DNA of 64,000 nt from Adineta steineri (GCA_905250115.1 CAJNOI010000002.1:1751944-1815943), one strand, 5' to 3'; counted from the stretch's first letter, positions 50,349-60,547 are shown. The notes: generated from the letters alone by a model not told the origin. Program-made: numbers and translations.

Positions 50349-50899
50349 ATGGCATCTTGTAATAAAAAATTATATATAAATAGTTATCATGAATTAAAAA
50401 ATGTAATTAAGAAAATAGAAAAAGACAAGCGTATTTTTGTATTCTTTAGTGGTGCAAAAGATACTCAGGGATATAGTTGGTATATGAAAAAAAATGATAA
50501 TAATACTTGTTGAATTTAACTGTTATTGTGTTTTACATAGGTGTCAAGACTGTAATGCGATAGAAAAGCCATTAAATGAAATAGTTGCATCATTATTACC
50601 ATCAAATGGAATCTTTATTGAATGTTCCGTAGGTGATCGAGCAAGGTAAGAAAATTTGTAGCGAAACAATGATCATAATGTTATATGTTTTTATTCAGTT
50701 GGAAAGATTCAAATTGTTTATTTCGAAAAGATTCACAACTTCGATTAACAAATATACCAAGTTTAGTTGAATGGGGAACGGTAGAAAATATGAATTATAT
50801 TTATTAAATCATTTCTTCATATATATTTAGAGTAAACGTTTGACTGAAAATCAATTATATGATCCTGACATGATTCAAATATTGTTTGAAGATGATTAA
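50349..50899 (+). CDS. TXNDC17: TXNDC17 / TRP14, thioredoxin-like disulfide reductase
   Basis: A small cytosolic thioredoxin-fold protein that reduces cystine, persulfides and nitrosothiols with electrons from thioredoxin reductase. Four exons give about 125 residues. The active site reads FSGAKDTQGYSWCQDCNAIE; the W-C-x-D-C motif and preceding GAKD are the marks of this subfamily (human GAKDAGGKSWCPDC). SWKDSNCLFRKDSQLRLTNI and PSLVEWGT follow, with the cis-proline, and the C-terminus MIQILFEDD matches human MLFSED. Both redox cysteines are present, so it should be active. Confidence 0.93.
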
Positions 50900-52044
50900 T
50901 ATATATTTCAAATACATATATGTACTGCTTTTCGATTCAATGATAAATAAAAAGATACAGTTTATATACATCTGTTAAGCTATGTATACATAAAGGATTG
51001 CATCTATCTGGATGTTGTCATTCAATGATAAATCATCTATATGTATCAAATACACATAATTATTCAGCAAGAGAATTATCTTTGTTCTTCTTATCTGTAT
51101 AAGATTGATGACTCTGATTTTTATTGTAAGAAAGGGTAAAATATCAACTTTCGATAATCGAGTAAGTACTATTGGAAAAAAACGTACTTTCAAATGTGAG
51201 CTATTCATTGTAGAAGATTGATTATATACGTACATATATATTAAATACATATATAGGAAAAGAAATTAAATAAAACGATCATTTAGTTCTATCGAGATCA
51301 TACTTATAATTTTTCATTACTCATTATATCATATGGTTAGCTATGTATTTTTAACAAGTACAAATTATTTATAGAGTAATAAATACCATGCAACAGATTG
51401 TATATCTATATTAAAGTACAAATTTTTGTCTGTGGTTTCTAGAACTGACACGCATACAAAGTAAAATAACATACTGCATAAAACTAACAAAATACTATCG
51501 ATGATATCTTGTTGATTGACAAGTTTTCTTTTACTGAATGTATACAAAATTAACCTACGCGTCACGAATACAAGTTGACAGTTTCTTCTTTTTCTTTTTC
51601 TTTCTTATCTGTAATGTCAATTTTAGACATTGTACATCATTAACATCACCGATCAAAATGGAATAATATACAATAAAGCAAAAAAAATACAGGAAAATCG
51701 ATATACCATCAGTAATTTTTTTCTTTTAATCTTGACTTGTCCGCTCTGTTGTTATTCATCTTGATTGAAGCAAGTCATATATATATATATATATATATTT
51801 CCAGTATTTCTTATTCTTTCTACAGAATATGCATTGCTTATTCTCGATAGTGAAAGATAAACAGAAGTATTTATAGTTCATTTTATTTCTAGATATATTT
51901 CTACATTCTTCTGTATATCTAAAACGTAAGTAACATCTACTTTATATTTAAAATATGCCTTGCTTATAGTCATGATAATAACGTTTGAATATTTCTCAAA
52001 TAAAATAAATTGATTTGAAAATTATTTTTATTTATTTGTTTAGA
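50900..52044. other. AT-rich spacer with a TA microsatellite
   Basis: About 1.1 kb with no supported gene. A TA run lies at 51,778-51,797. TTTGTTTAG lies one base before the next ATG and is a likely splice acceptor. Minus-strand frames near 50,975-51,565 lack motifs. Confidence 0.45.
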
Positions 52045-52481
52045 ATGCCTTTTGGAAATCAAGAAATCAATCGATGTCCTCGGTGTAATCAAGCTGTTTT
52101 CCATGCTGAATCAATTCCAGCTGCTGGAAAACAATGGCATAAAACTTGTTATCGATGTGGTCTATGTAAGAAAATGTTAGAAGCTATGACAATGGCTGAA
52201 CATGAAGGTAATGTATTTTGTAAACAATGTTATTCACGTAAATTTGGTATTCGTGGTGTTGGATTTGGTATTGGAGCTGGAGCTCTTGGTATGGATACCG
52301 GTGATCGATTTGGAAATACTGAATCACTCTCGTACGTAAACATTTCTATTTGATTTCTATTTAGATTTCAAAGATCTTTTCTTTTAGCAATAAACCAAAC
52401 TATCCTGTACCACCAGGTGCTGCAGCTGCAGCTGCTGCCGCCAATAGCAGACACGCTCCAGCCGCAGATACAGAAGAATAA
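52045..52481 (+). CDS. Single-LIM muscle LIM protein (CRP/Mlp60A type)
   Basis: Small LIM-only proteins of this type sit at muscle Z-discs and actin bundles and are linked to myogenesis. Two exons encode about 130 residues. The LIM domain reads MPFGNQEINRCPRCNQAVFH, then GKQWHKTCYRCGLC and NVFCKQCYSRKFG, giving all eight zinc ligands. The glycine-rich segment GVGFGIGAGALGMDTGD follows, as in CRP and Mlp60A. The second exon adds NKPNYPVPPG and a polyalanine run encoded by unusually GC-rich GCTGCAGCTGC DNA. I start at the ATG immediately after TTTGTTTAG. Only one LIM domain is present, as in Drosophila Mlp60A rather than the two of vertebrate CSRP. Confidence 0.9.
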
Positions 52482-53296
52482 GTCATATTATACTAGATTG
52501 CAATAAAAACTCCGTCTATAATAATCCACGGTACAAAATCCAATGGTCTAGAACTTTGTTTGCAATATATATCCTTAATAGTTTTTAGGTGTTTCTTTTT
52601 TTTCTTCTAAAGTCATTTTATGGTATTTTATTTGTTCGTGTTACACGTTTAATAATAAAGAAAATTAAATTAATTTTACTCAAGCATATTCCAATAATAA
52701 TAATTCAATTTTCGTTCTGTATTTTAATTACATTATTTTGATTAAGATGAATAAATATTAAAAATAATAGCGTATTATTTCATTTTTATTCACTAAATAG
52801 ATTTTAATAATTGTTAACTGTAGTAGTTGCTGCGTACTATCTTTTTTTAATGCGATGCGAAACATTTCTATATATTTTCTTCGACGCTTAAGTTTTGTTA
52901 TGAAAATATCAAGTCTGTATCAGAATTTCGTAATTCGTTGATTATCGCACTTACAACTGACGAATTCAAACGAATGAAGGTGACAATATAAAAAAAATGT
53001 TTTATAAAAATAAACTTGTACTTGAAATGAGTAATACATATAAAGTATACTAATATATGCAGCATGAAAAACTGGCTAGCTTGCATAACATTGGTTATAT
53101 TGTAGCTACGTTTACAGTTGTATCTTTTATATAATGTCCCAGGTAATTAAAATATTAAATCGATAACTTAGAAATTTTATTCATATACAATACTTCTGAA
53201 TAAGTTAAAAAATATTGTGTTTTACATTAAATTTTATTTAAAAGATGGTGATTATGATTAGTGAGGGAAAAAAGATAATAAAAATTATATTCTTGA
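52482..53296. other. Convergent 3' spacer
   Basis: AT-rich, with AATAATAAAG near 52,650-52,660 as the probable poly(A) signal of the LIM gene. No gene is seen. A minus-strand frame at 52,898-53,086 has no motif. Confidence 0.45.
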
Positions 53297-54445
53297 TCAT
53301 TCATTGTGAACAACATCGGTTCCGAAGATAAGAGCCTTCTGATAGGCGTTAAATTTTTCCAATGACACTTTTGGTAGATCAGTTCTAGCACCTCCTAAAC
53401 ATCAACGCAGACAAATATATTTTTATCAACACTTTCAATTAAAGAACTTACCTCCTTCAACAAGTTCTGTACTCCAATGATTTGTAGTACAATTATTTTT
53501 CACCATTTGTTTTCGTTTTTCACGAAATTCATCGAGTGTTTGACCGTGTATGAATGAAGGTGGACTCATCGAAACATAAGCCACAATACGTAAGAGATCA
53601 ACCGGCTCATCTTTTTGTAGTTCACCGATTGCAGTAGCCGGTGAATTACAATGAATTGTTCGACTGTCCCAAAGAACCAGGTCACCTACCTGACAATGAA
53701 CCAATTTTCCTAGTGTTTTACCTTGATTTATAATAGGATGATCGCTAGGAACCTTGACATAATCACGCGAATCTTTCATTATGTCACATAATTCAGTGAA
53801 TCGCAAATGTGATGGTGGAAAAACGATAAGACCACCTGTTTTTTCGTTTTGATTCGTATGCGAAACAAAACCTTGAATGCAACAGCGATTCGGTTTATTC
53901 TTTGGATTTTGATCAACATGATTCCAACCACCATTTGTTTTCCATATTGGATTGTAGCGCCAATCACGAAATATTCCACATCCATCGAAGGAAACCAATA
54001 ACTGCTGAGTATTCCATAAACGAGCATAGAATTTTTTAACTTGTGGATTCGATCGAATATTCCACATAAAATCAGATTGACCGATGCCATCTCCGCTAAT
54101 GACACCATGAGTACCAAAACTGGGCCTAATTAAATAAAAGAAAGTCAGTTTTTTTTCTACATAAAACTAAATATGATTGATATACCAGTTACTTGACCAT
54201 GTTTCAGGTTGATCGCGTTGAATGGTACCGTTTGAAAAATCTGCCAGATATTTCCACAGCAAGTTCTTGCTTTCATTAATCTCATCCTGATTCATGACAT
54301 CGCTGATCACGACATAACCGTTTTCATTCAAATATGTCAAGCCTTTCTTCAATGCTTCATCATCTTCGAGTGAAAAGCGTTCAGTTGGTGTTGTATAATC
54401 AATTTGAATATCAGCTTTTGTTAAATTAACGGATGTTTGATCCAT
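53297..54445 (-). CDS. Phytanoyl-CoA dioxygenase (PhyH) family Fe(II)/2-oxoglutarate oxygenase
   Basis: Members hydroxylate fatty acyl-CoAs or small molecules using Fe(II), O2 and 2-oxoglutarate. Three exons give roughly 340 residues. The start MDQTSVNLTKADIQIDY leads to GLTYLNENGYVVISDVMNQD, the typical PhyH opening. The iron site is visible: His and Asp in GGWNHVDQNP, and the distal His in LVLWDSRTIHCNSPA. The 2-oxoglutarate arginine is probably that of LLRIVAYVSMSP. GLIVFPPSHLRF is the conserved strand. There is no signal peptide and no clear peroxisomal end (it ends DVVHNE). The codon choice is a little richer in G and C than in neighbouring genes. Such oxygenases are common in bacteria and fungi, and bdelloids are known for foreign genes, so horizontal origin is possible but not shown here. 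Substrate unknown. Confidence 0.85.
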
Positions 54446-55149
54446 ATGGAGTGATTAAGTATTGTACTGAGCAACTGTGCCTCTGTGATCTATAGGCGCT
54501 GTTCTTTATATAGTATCGAGTCTTTCGTGTAGGAGAGAATGACTCACATATCTACAATGTAAATTATTATTTCGTAAGAACAGTGAAACGTCATGATGAA
54601 TTTCTACATATCCATTGTATATAATACATTCTTTCCCTTCTCTTGTACTTGCTTTGTTTTCACTAATTCCTTTTGTTTATTAACATTTTCCCCCACATTT
54701 CTGTCTTCCTCCATCACGCTTCCACTCCTCTAATATTTCTTCTTCGCCTTTATAGATTGATTATCAATAAACTTCACACATTTATAAAATATTTACTTTG
54801 TGTTTTTTTTTCATTTCTTTCGCGGAATCACAACATCAGATAGGAATCAGTACATGAGAACGAGGTTCGATATATCTAAGCAAGGAAATTATTTTTAATA
54901 GGCTGAAAATCTTGAGAATGTAGACGTTGGTGCGAGTGATGAGATTAACATTCAAATTCACAGTATAGATCATTAACAGTCAGATAGGATAATTATTAAA
55001 AGAGAAACATGTTTTGTAAATGACTATTTTATAATATTATGTGAATGTTCTCTTTTTATCATACACTTTCAGTATAAATTCTCTTTATTTTTATCAAAAT
55101 ACGATTTTAAATAAAGAATATAAAAGTCAATAAAATCAAAAACAGTTCA
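54446..55149. other. Spacer
   Basis: No gene is seen. The region has pyrimidine-rich stretches at 54,630-54,760 and an otherwise AT-rich composition. The upstream region of the PhyH gene is at its start. Confidence 0.45.
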
Positions 55150-55572
55150 TTAACATTTATTTAATTGATCGACAAAATTAGTATTTGGACGTATAATTGA
55201 TCTTTCTATTTGGACATAATTCATTTTATATTTATTCATAATGTAAACAATTACTATCGACGCACTTCGAGATATACCAGAAACACAACGGATTAATATC
55301 TTTAAATTATTTTGTTCTAATGAATCATCGATTTCAATTATTTTATAAATAATTTCATTGAAATTTACTTTCATTCCTTTGCCTAATATTAATACATATT
55401 CGATATTGAGTTCAAATAATTTATTTTTATCAACACCAGCTTTTTGTGATCCTAAATATATGTTGTCAATTATATAGTTTGGAGGTTCATATTCAAGATT
55501 AACGTGGAATAGATTTAAATGTTTGATGTTTGTTTTATAACAAAATTCACATAAATTTATACTGTCATACAT
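55150..55572 (-). CDS. Shortened dual-specificity phosphatase-like protein
   Basis: A single exon of 140 residues. The PTP-like fold can be followed: PPNYIIDNIYLGSQKAGVDK, then LNIEYVLILGKG, IIEIDDSLEQN with the general-acid Asp, and the P-loop IRCVSGISRSASIVIVYIMN, with the catalytic Cys and Arg intact. Two things are odd. The His that normally precedes the Cys is Arg, and the helix normally found between DDSLE and the P-loop strand (about 15-20 residues) is missing, so the fold may be damaged. The intronless state and the losses suggest a retrocopy or decaying paralogue. The N-terminus (SINLCEFCYKTNIKHLNLF) has two cysteines of unknown meaning. Activity is doubtful. Confidence 0.6.
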   Translation of the reverse strand: MYDSINLCEFCYKTNIKHLNLFHVNLEYEPPNYIIDNIYLGSQKAGVDKNKLFELNIEYVLILGKGMKVNFNEIIYKIIEIDDSLEQNNLKILIRCVSGISRSASIVIVYIMNKYKMNYVQIERSIIRPNTNFVDQLNKC

Positions 55573-55953
55573 CTTATTACTTTTATTTCCACAAATAGTA
55601 GTCCATTACTGATTATTTTATGTTTTTAATATCTTGTTGATTGTGTATGTTTTTACATATGCAAAATAAAAAACAAAACGTGTGCAACTGTAAATATTAA
55701 CTATGTAATATTTCTACGTGTCTTCAATCTACAACAAATAATGAGTTATATCACGATTAGTTTTCGAAAATTGTATTGTAAATGTTAAATCAAAGACTTT
55801 TTCAAATGGAATAAATTAGAAAAAAAGAAAAAAGACATTTGATTTGCTAATCAGAGATGTAGACAAAGGTTGTTCGAATGAATCAATTTCATTAACAATC
55901 ACTTGTCTCTATAATCAGTTTTGTGGTAATATTATTTATAATATCTAATTGAT
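55573..55953. other. Spacer
   Basis: AT-rich, no feature recognised. It separates the phosphatase-like gene (minus) from the broken ankyrin-like gene (plus). Confidence 0.45.
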
Positions 55954-56792
55954 ATGTTCAAAGCATTGGTTATTTGTCATGATTATCATTTGAAACGTGA
56001 ATATTGGAATAGTAGTAATCGAAATTACATTAATCGTGGTTTATACTATACAGTTCATTAAATCGTCTTAATTTACAATCATATCGGATTCTGATCGATA
56101 TCGTTCTTTTTGCAATTCAATGTGTAAAATGTACATTCGACAATGGTTATTGGTCTGAATCAAGTCTTTTCAATTTAATGAAAAAGATATGTTTAACTGA
56201 ATTAATTATTCGTGTTAACATATTTCTTGAAACAATTCAAAAAGAAATCTTGAAACTAATTCTTGATGAATGCGTTAAGAAAATGAAAGTACCACTATCG
56301 GCATATTTAAGGGATAGGTATTTTGATCTACTCAAATATTTAATAGAACACAATCGAATCAATGAAATCATCTTTTTCTATCAATATAATAAACAAATGA
56401 GATGTTTCTTTGATACACAAGATAATATTCGAAATTTTTTTTGTGTAATGTTTGGAAGTCGGCAAGGTAGACAATTATTTAATAAATTTATCGATCAAAA
56501 ATTATTAAAATCTTGGTGGACAAATGGACAGTGGTTGTTCTTCTTGTTAGACAGCAATGAAAATGGATTTCTTAAGAAATTATTTGATATCTATCCATCG
56601 CTAATACATATGTTGGATAAAGATAGAAACAATTCATTATTATATGTTTGTCTTACCGTTGATGGTCGTCGACATTCAATAATCAAATTGCTTATTGAAA
56701 TTGGATGTAATCAACAGATAGAAACTTCCATGGTCAAACATTCAACGATATTTTACAACTGGAAAAAAATAGTAAAATATTACAATATTTGA
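55954..56792 (+). pseudogene. Ankyrin-like protein gene with a frame break
   Basis: The ATG at 55,954 opens MFKALVICHDYHLKREYWNS, which runs into a stop near 56,059. From about 56,040 a neighbouring frame is open without interruption to 56,792 and reads YRILIDIVLFAIQCVKC, then a helical protein with KVPLSAYLRDRYFDLLKYLI and an ankyrin-like end, DKDRNNSLLYVCLTVDGRRH and SIIKLLIEIGCNQQ. No intron fits between the two frames, so a single-base shift is the simplest explanation. If only the later part is used, the first ATG is at 56,178 (204 residues). The family looks like one of the many lineage-specific ankyrin-type proteins. Function unknown. Confidence 0.45.
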
Positions 56793-56941
56793 AAACCGAG
56801 AACTTAATGAAAACTCAGGATTAAACAAAGGGCAATTAATTTCTGAATCATCCGCATATACTTTCATTCGAAATCTATCATTTCGATATTAGCTGGCCAC
56901 ATCTGTTTATGCTACTTTTTTTAAGTAATTGATTCGAAAGT

Positions 56942-57003
56942 TTGAGGGTGTGGGTTTAGATGTGAATATGAACGAAGAAGAGATACCCCCATCCATCCTC
57001 AAG
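56942..57003. repeat. Foldback element, copy a
   Basis: Left arm TTGAGGGTGTGGGTTTAGAT and right arm TACCCCCATCCATCCTCAAG form an imperfect inverted repeat around about 17 bases. It has the family's GT-rich first arm and AC-rich second arm on the plus strand. Confidence 0.6.
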
Positions 57004-57043
57004 ATTCTTCCAGGTCCAAAGGCATATGTACAAGCTGTAAAAA

Positions 57044-57109
57044 AATCCTCAAATCTTTAGTTATAAATCTTATCGTCTGTAAAAAAATAAACTTCATTTA
57101 AATTCTTTT
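57044..57109. repeat. Tail segment shared with 62,102-62,164
   Basis: TCCTCAAATCTTT is followed, about 25 bases later, by AAATAAACTTCATTTAAATT. Both blocks recur in the same order and spacing after the foldback copy at 62,011-62,100. An identical block of about 27 bases at the 3' side makes chance unlikely. Confidence 0.7.
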
Positions 57110-57274
57110 ATTTTATATATCAATGACTAAAAGATATAAAAATATGAAAGCTTTGATAAGGACAAAAGCCTATACACTCGGAAAAATTTGTAATTGCGCT
57201 CAAATCATCTCATAAATCTAAAGAGAGATAAAATTGTATTAGATATAATATCAAATAAAAAGACATACATTATA

Positions 57275-57321
57275 TTGAAGGGTGTGGGTGTGAATGAAAG
57301 AGAGACATCCACGTCCTCTTT
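57275..57321. repeat. Foldback element, copy b
   Basis: Left arm AAGGGTGTGGGTGTGAATG and right arm CATCCACGTCCTCTTT are inverted around about nine bases. On the minus strand the right arm begins at a likely 5' splice site (GAGGAC|GTGGATG). Confidence 0.6.
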
Positions 57322-57353
57322 AACCAAATCGTCGAAAACATCTTGACATAATT

Positions 57354-57425
57354 CTTGAGGGTGGGTGTGAATGTGAGTATCATATTTATATCCTATTCAA
57401 AACCACACCTACCCACACCCTCAAG
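57354..57425. repeat. Foldback element, copy c, nearly identical to an intron
   Basis: Left arm CTTGAGGGTGGGTGTGAATG and right arm CCTACCCACACCCTCAAG are inverted around about 30 AT-rich bases. On the minus strand splicing of GTGTGGG...CCTCAAG (57,418 to 57,354, 65 nt) removes almost the whole element and restores an open frame. Confidence 0.7.
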
Positions 57426-58249
57426 ATGATCACTATACGACAATACTTTTTCTTTTTCTAAATTTTCAAGAAGCGGTAATAATATATCATTTGGTGTATT
57501 ATCACCAGTGGTGATTCTATTAAATCTAAAAATATTATCATTCAAAATCAGTTCATCGTTAGGAGGGTGAGAGTACCTTTGAACAATTTCATATGCAGGA
57601 GAATTTGCCAGAACTAAAATAAAACAAGTATTTTTATTATTTATTGTCAGTCTTGCATACTTACCAAGATTATTAATTGATTCATTATTATTTCTTTTTT
57701 GTTTTTTTCGTGATGTTGGTTATGGAACTAAAATACCTGCAAAAAAATATAATAATAGTTGAATATGGATTCTAGTCGATTTAGAATTTCATTTCAATCA
57801 CATACTACCACTTTCGAAATAAAGTACTATGAGAGCATTCAAAATTATACACCACCATCATTCTTATGATGAGCAACGTGCCTATTATGTGTGTATAGAT
57901 GATCATGCAATTTGTGATTACCTTCTATCACTAGTGGTATTGTTGAAGATTGAGTGAATTTCTTTAAATTTCTTCTAACAGTCCCATTGATCGACGACGA
58001 ATTCTCATCTATAATAACATTGTTTCATTCTGATCCCAGTTTTTTTTATTATTTGTTTCATATTATCTAAAACAAGCAAAAAATCTATTAGTTTGTACAT
58101 ATAGAATTCTAATGATTACAGCATATTTGGTGAACGACAATTGTGATAGCTTTATTAAATGACGAGTTGATCGACACAATCTGTAGAAAAGATGCACATA
58201 TACGAATATATATATGTATATGTATTTTTTCCGCGACGAGTCTATTGTT

Positions 58250-58324
58250 CTTGAGGGTGTGTGTGTAGATGTGTGGATGTGGTAGTGATGTATTCTAAGG
58301 ATATCCACGCCCATACCCACACCG
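58250..58324. repeat. Foldback element, copy d
   Basis: Left arm CTTGAGGGTGTGTGTGTAGA with GTGTGGATG, and right arm ATCCACGCCCATACCCACAC, are inverted around about 25 bases. It lies within an inferred minus-strand intron that starts at AC|GTGACC near 58,340. Confidence 0.65.
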
Positions 58325-58562
58325 ATAAAATATGTTTTCAATATTTCAACTGGTCACGTGCTATATATTGCTTTGGTTCTTGAATCTTCGTCAATTTTTC
58401 TAACATTAGCATCCTTTAAATCTTGTTTATCAATAATTAATAAATCGATCGATTTTAAAGCATATTTAACTGTGTTCTCTTTTGTACTATGTATTTTCAG
58501 TAAATCAACCACAATACTATCACTTCTAGTAAACATCTAAAATGAAAAAATAGCAAGCAAGG

Positions 58563-58637
58563 AGACGGATGTGGATGTGGGTACTCAATTCATCACACAT
58601 GCTTCTACGTGCACGGCCACCTACATTCACACTGTCA
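58563..58637. repeat. Foldback element, copy e
   Basis: GGATGTGGATGTGGGTAC and GGCCACCTACATTCACACTG are an imperfect inverted repeat around about 33 bases. It lies immediately upstream, on the minus strand, of the acceptor CATTTTAG that precedes the ATG at 58,536. Confidence 0.55.
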
Positions 58638-59448
58638 CTAAACATTGAGTGTATACCTAGTTTTATAATAGTGTTGAATTTCAGTGAAGATGATCGATTA
58701 GAAAACAAACTCTCTTAACATGTATTATATGTGCATGAAATTTAAAAGTATATGTATTAATATCTTTTTGTTCTTAAAATGAAGCATGTTACCTATAGAT
58801 TCATTAACGATCTTTTATCTATATTTAAGAAGCAAAGAAAATCGATAATTAGATCGAATAAACCAGAGGGGTACGTAATATCACACGTATATTCCACTAT
58901 GTCAGATAACACAATTATTTTTACTAAATATATCCTTCTGATTGAACTAGCAAATTATCAGATAGGTACATCTTGCATAAATACACCCACCTAGAAGAAC
59001 AACTTTACCGAAGGAAATATGCCATCCCTAATTTAAAACAGCAAATCAACAGGAAACACCGAAAGTAATATTGTAAAATGGATAGAAAAATAGAAAGAAT
59101 TTTATCATCATTCTAGTTTTTTTATCATAAACTAATATCCTTATACTGAACAGAACGGATTTATTATGGCGACAGTTTTCTTTTCTTTTTGTTATTGAAT
59201 CCCAACATCAAATTCAAATGACATTGTTGTTGTCAGTAGCAATGATATGTATTGGCTTTTTTCATCCTTACAAGCTAAGTATTAATTTAAATTTCGAAAG
59301 AACGTTGTGCTAATTCGATCAACTATGTAGTTTCATATCAATCACGAATTATTACCTTTTTAGAAAAGCTTCCTTTTTCAGATAAACCTATAAGAATTAA
59401 ATACGATCTGATCTTTTAGTTAAGTTTATTGTCTGAGGAAAAAACTGA
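58638..59448. other. AT-rich spacer
   Basis: No supported gene. A minus-strand open stretch with SNRSSSLKFNTIIKLG at about 58,640-58,700 could be an upstream exon of the unrecognised gene. A plus-strand frame at 58,779-58,994 lacks motifs. Confidence 0.4.
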
Positions 59449-59916
59449 TTACATTTTACTTAAATAGATTTGTCTAATTTGACGCATTGTTAAGATAAGT
59501 TCCTCTAGGCCTTGTACTGTTCGTCCATTCTCGAATGTTACTCGTTTACTTCCATTATTCCAATCAACTTGTATCCATTCTGCTCCACCATCAGCACAAT
59601 CAGGACATCCGATTCTATCATCTAATTTTTGAAAAATGTCCAAGTTAACAGAACTAACAAGTTTGTTCCATTCACTGAAGATTATAGGTGATGTAACATG
59701 AATTGGTGGATAACTTGCTTGATTAGAATTTGCCTCTCTTGAAATAACAACTTGGAGAGGATCAGACATCAGAGTTATTGACTGACGACAACGTCCAACA
59801 CATCGACCAAATGAAGTTCCACTTGAAATCGATATGAAATCATCATTCTTTGCACATGTCTTGTGCAATATTACAAGAAATGTGAGAGCAACGATAAGCG
59901 AACAGATAAATTGCAT
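59449..59916 (-). CDS. Small secreted protein with a Cys-rich, bacterial-looking body
   Basis: A single exon of 155 residues. MQFICSLIVALTFLVILHKT is a clear signal peptide, followed by a short linker and then SGTSFGRCVGRCRQSITLMS with two nearby cysteines, WNKLVSSVNLDIFQKLDDRI, the pair in IGCPDCADGGAEWIQVDW and a C-terminal helix LEELILTMRQIRQI. The four cysteines could form two disulfides. The blocks SFGxCxGxC and GCPDCADGGAEW recall small exported proteins of Bacteroidetes as I remember them, which would suggest a gene of bacterial origin; this memory is not verified. The ATG context and the A/T-rich leader are normal for the window. Function unknown. Confidence 0.72.
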   Translation of the reverse strand: MQFICSLIVALTFLVILHKTCAKNDDFISISSGTSFGRCVGRCRQSITLMSDPLQVVISREANSNQASYPPIHVTSPIIFSEWNKLVSSVNLDIFQKLDDRIGCPDCADGGAEWIQVDWNNGSKRVTFENGRTVQGLEELILTMRQIRQIYLSKM

Positions 59917-59958
59917 TGTATATAAAGTTATACTGTGTTTAATGAATAATCACAAACC

Positions 59959-59989
<31 letters not shown>

Positions 59990-60547
59990 CTTTCTTCGTT
60001 GATAACGATAAAACGAAAATGACGAAAAAACAAGGTTTTTTCTGTGAAAAATAACATCTGTGTATATTTTAGTTTTTTTTCAAGGGCGAACTATAATACA
60101 GAAAAGGGTCGTAGTTTATTATCGATGTTACAAAGTGTAATAGTTTGATGTATTATATTTGATTACCTTTCGATTTATATTTACGATGGATATTTCAAGA
60201 AGAGAGAGGAAGAGAAAGTTATTAGAATATCTACACTGATTTTTAAATTTTATATGCTGATTCATTGCTATACACAATGTAATCTTTCGAAAATCCAAAA
60301 TATAATTTATATATACGGTGTCAAACTGGCACAAATGACACAAGATCCTTTAGTATATTTTGTCTTTTATTCTGCATGAAAGCTAGTTGACATTTAAAAA
60401 AGGAATGAACGAGACACACATAATAATCCATCATTCTCAGATTATACAAGTGCTTTTGACAAAACATTTAAACTCTTCTATTAAAAATAAATAAATATTA
60501 TATACGCATGAACAATTTTCAAAGCAAATAAAAGTTTCTATGTTATG
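59917..60547. other. AT-rich spacer with a TA microsatellite
   Basis: A TA run at 59,960-59,982 lies just upstream of the secreted-protein gene. Nothing else is recognised. The 3' UTR of the next minus-strand receptor gene is at the right edge. Confidence 0.45.

Larger units (their letters stand above)
56793..57199. other. Repeat-bearing spacer
   Basis: This spacer contains a foldback element at 56,942-57,003 and its tail at 57,044-57,109, listed separately. No gene is seen. It is the 3' side of the unrecognised minus-strand gene that ends at 57,200. Confidence 0.5.
57200..58536 (-). pseudogene. Unrecognised multi-exon gene with foldbacks in its introns and one in-frame stop
   Basis: Exon-like blocks on the minus strand join in phase. 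MFTRSDSIVVDLLKIHS starts after CATTTTAG, and this block ends DEDSRTKAIYST. An exon with RSTRHLIKLSQLSFTKYA follows. The block DENSSSINGTVRRNLKKFT ends IPLVIEG, then ILVP-stop-PTSRKKQKR, NLVLANSPAYEIVQR, FNRITTGDNTPNDILLPLLE and KVLSYSDHLE. The end is ELCQDVFDDLVKE plus DIYEMI. The junction between the second and third blocks is unresolved, and a TAA lies in frame near 57,721. Introns at 57,219-57,313, 57,354-57,418 and about 58,181-58,340 carry foldback arms. The gene may be recently inactivated, or the stop may be a sequencing or allele effect. I recognise no domain; the protein would be polar and intracellular. Confidence 0.45.

Noticed and set aside
56942-58637. Foldback cluster considered as an interstitial telomere repeat
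   Set aside because: The TGTGGG units are not tandem and both strands' arms alternate, which fits hairpins rather than a telomere array.
58779-58994. Plus-strand frame of 71 codons
   Set aside because: No motif and no splice context; no reason to prefer it over chance.
60128-60343. Minus-strand frame of 71 codons
   Set aside because: AT-rich, low complexity, between two genes and without a family.
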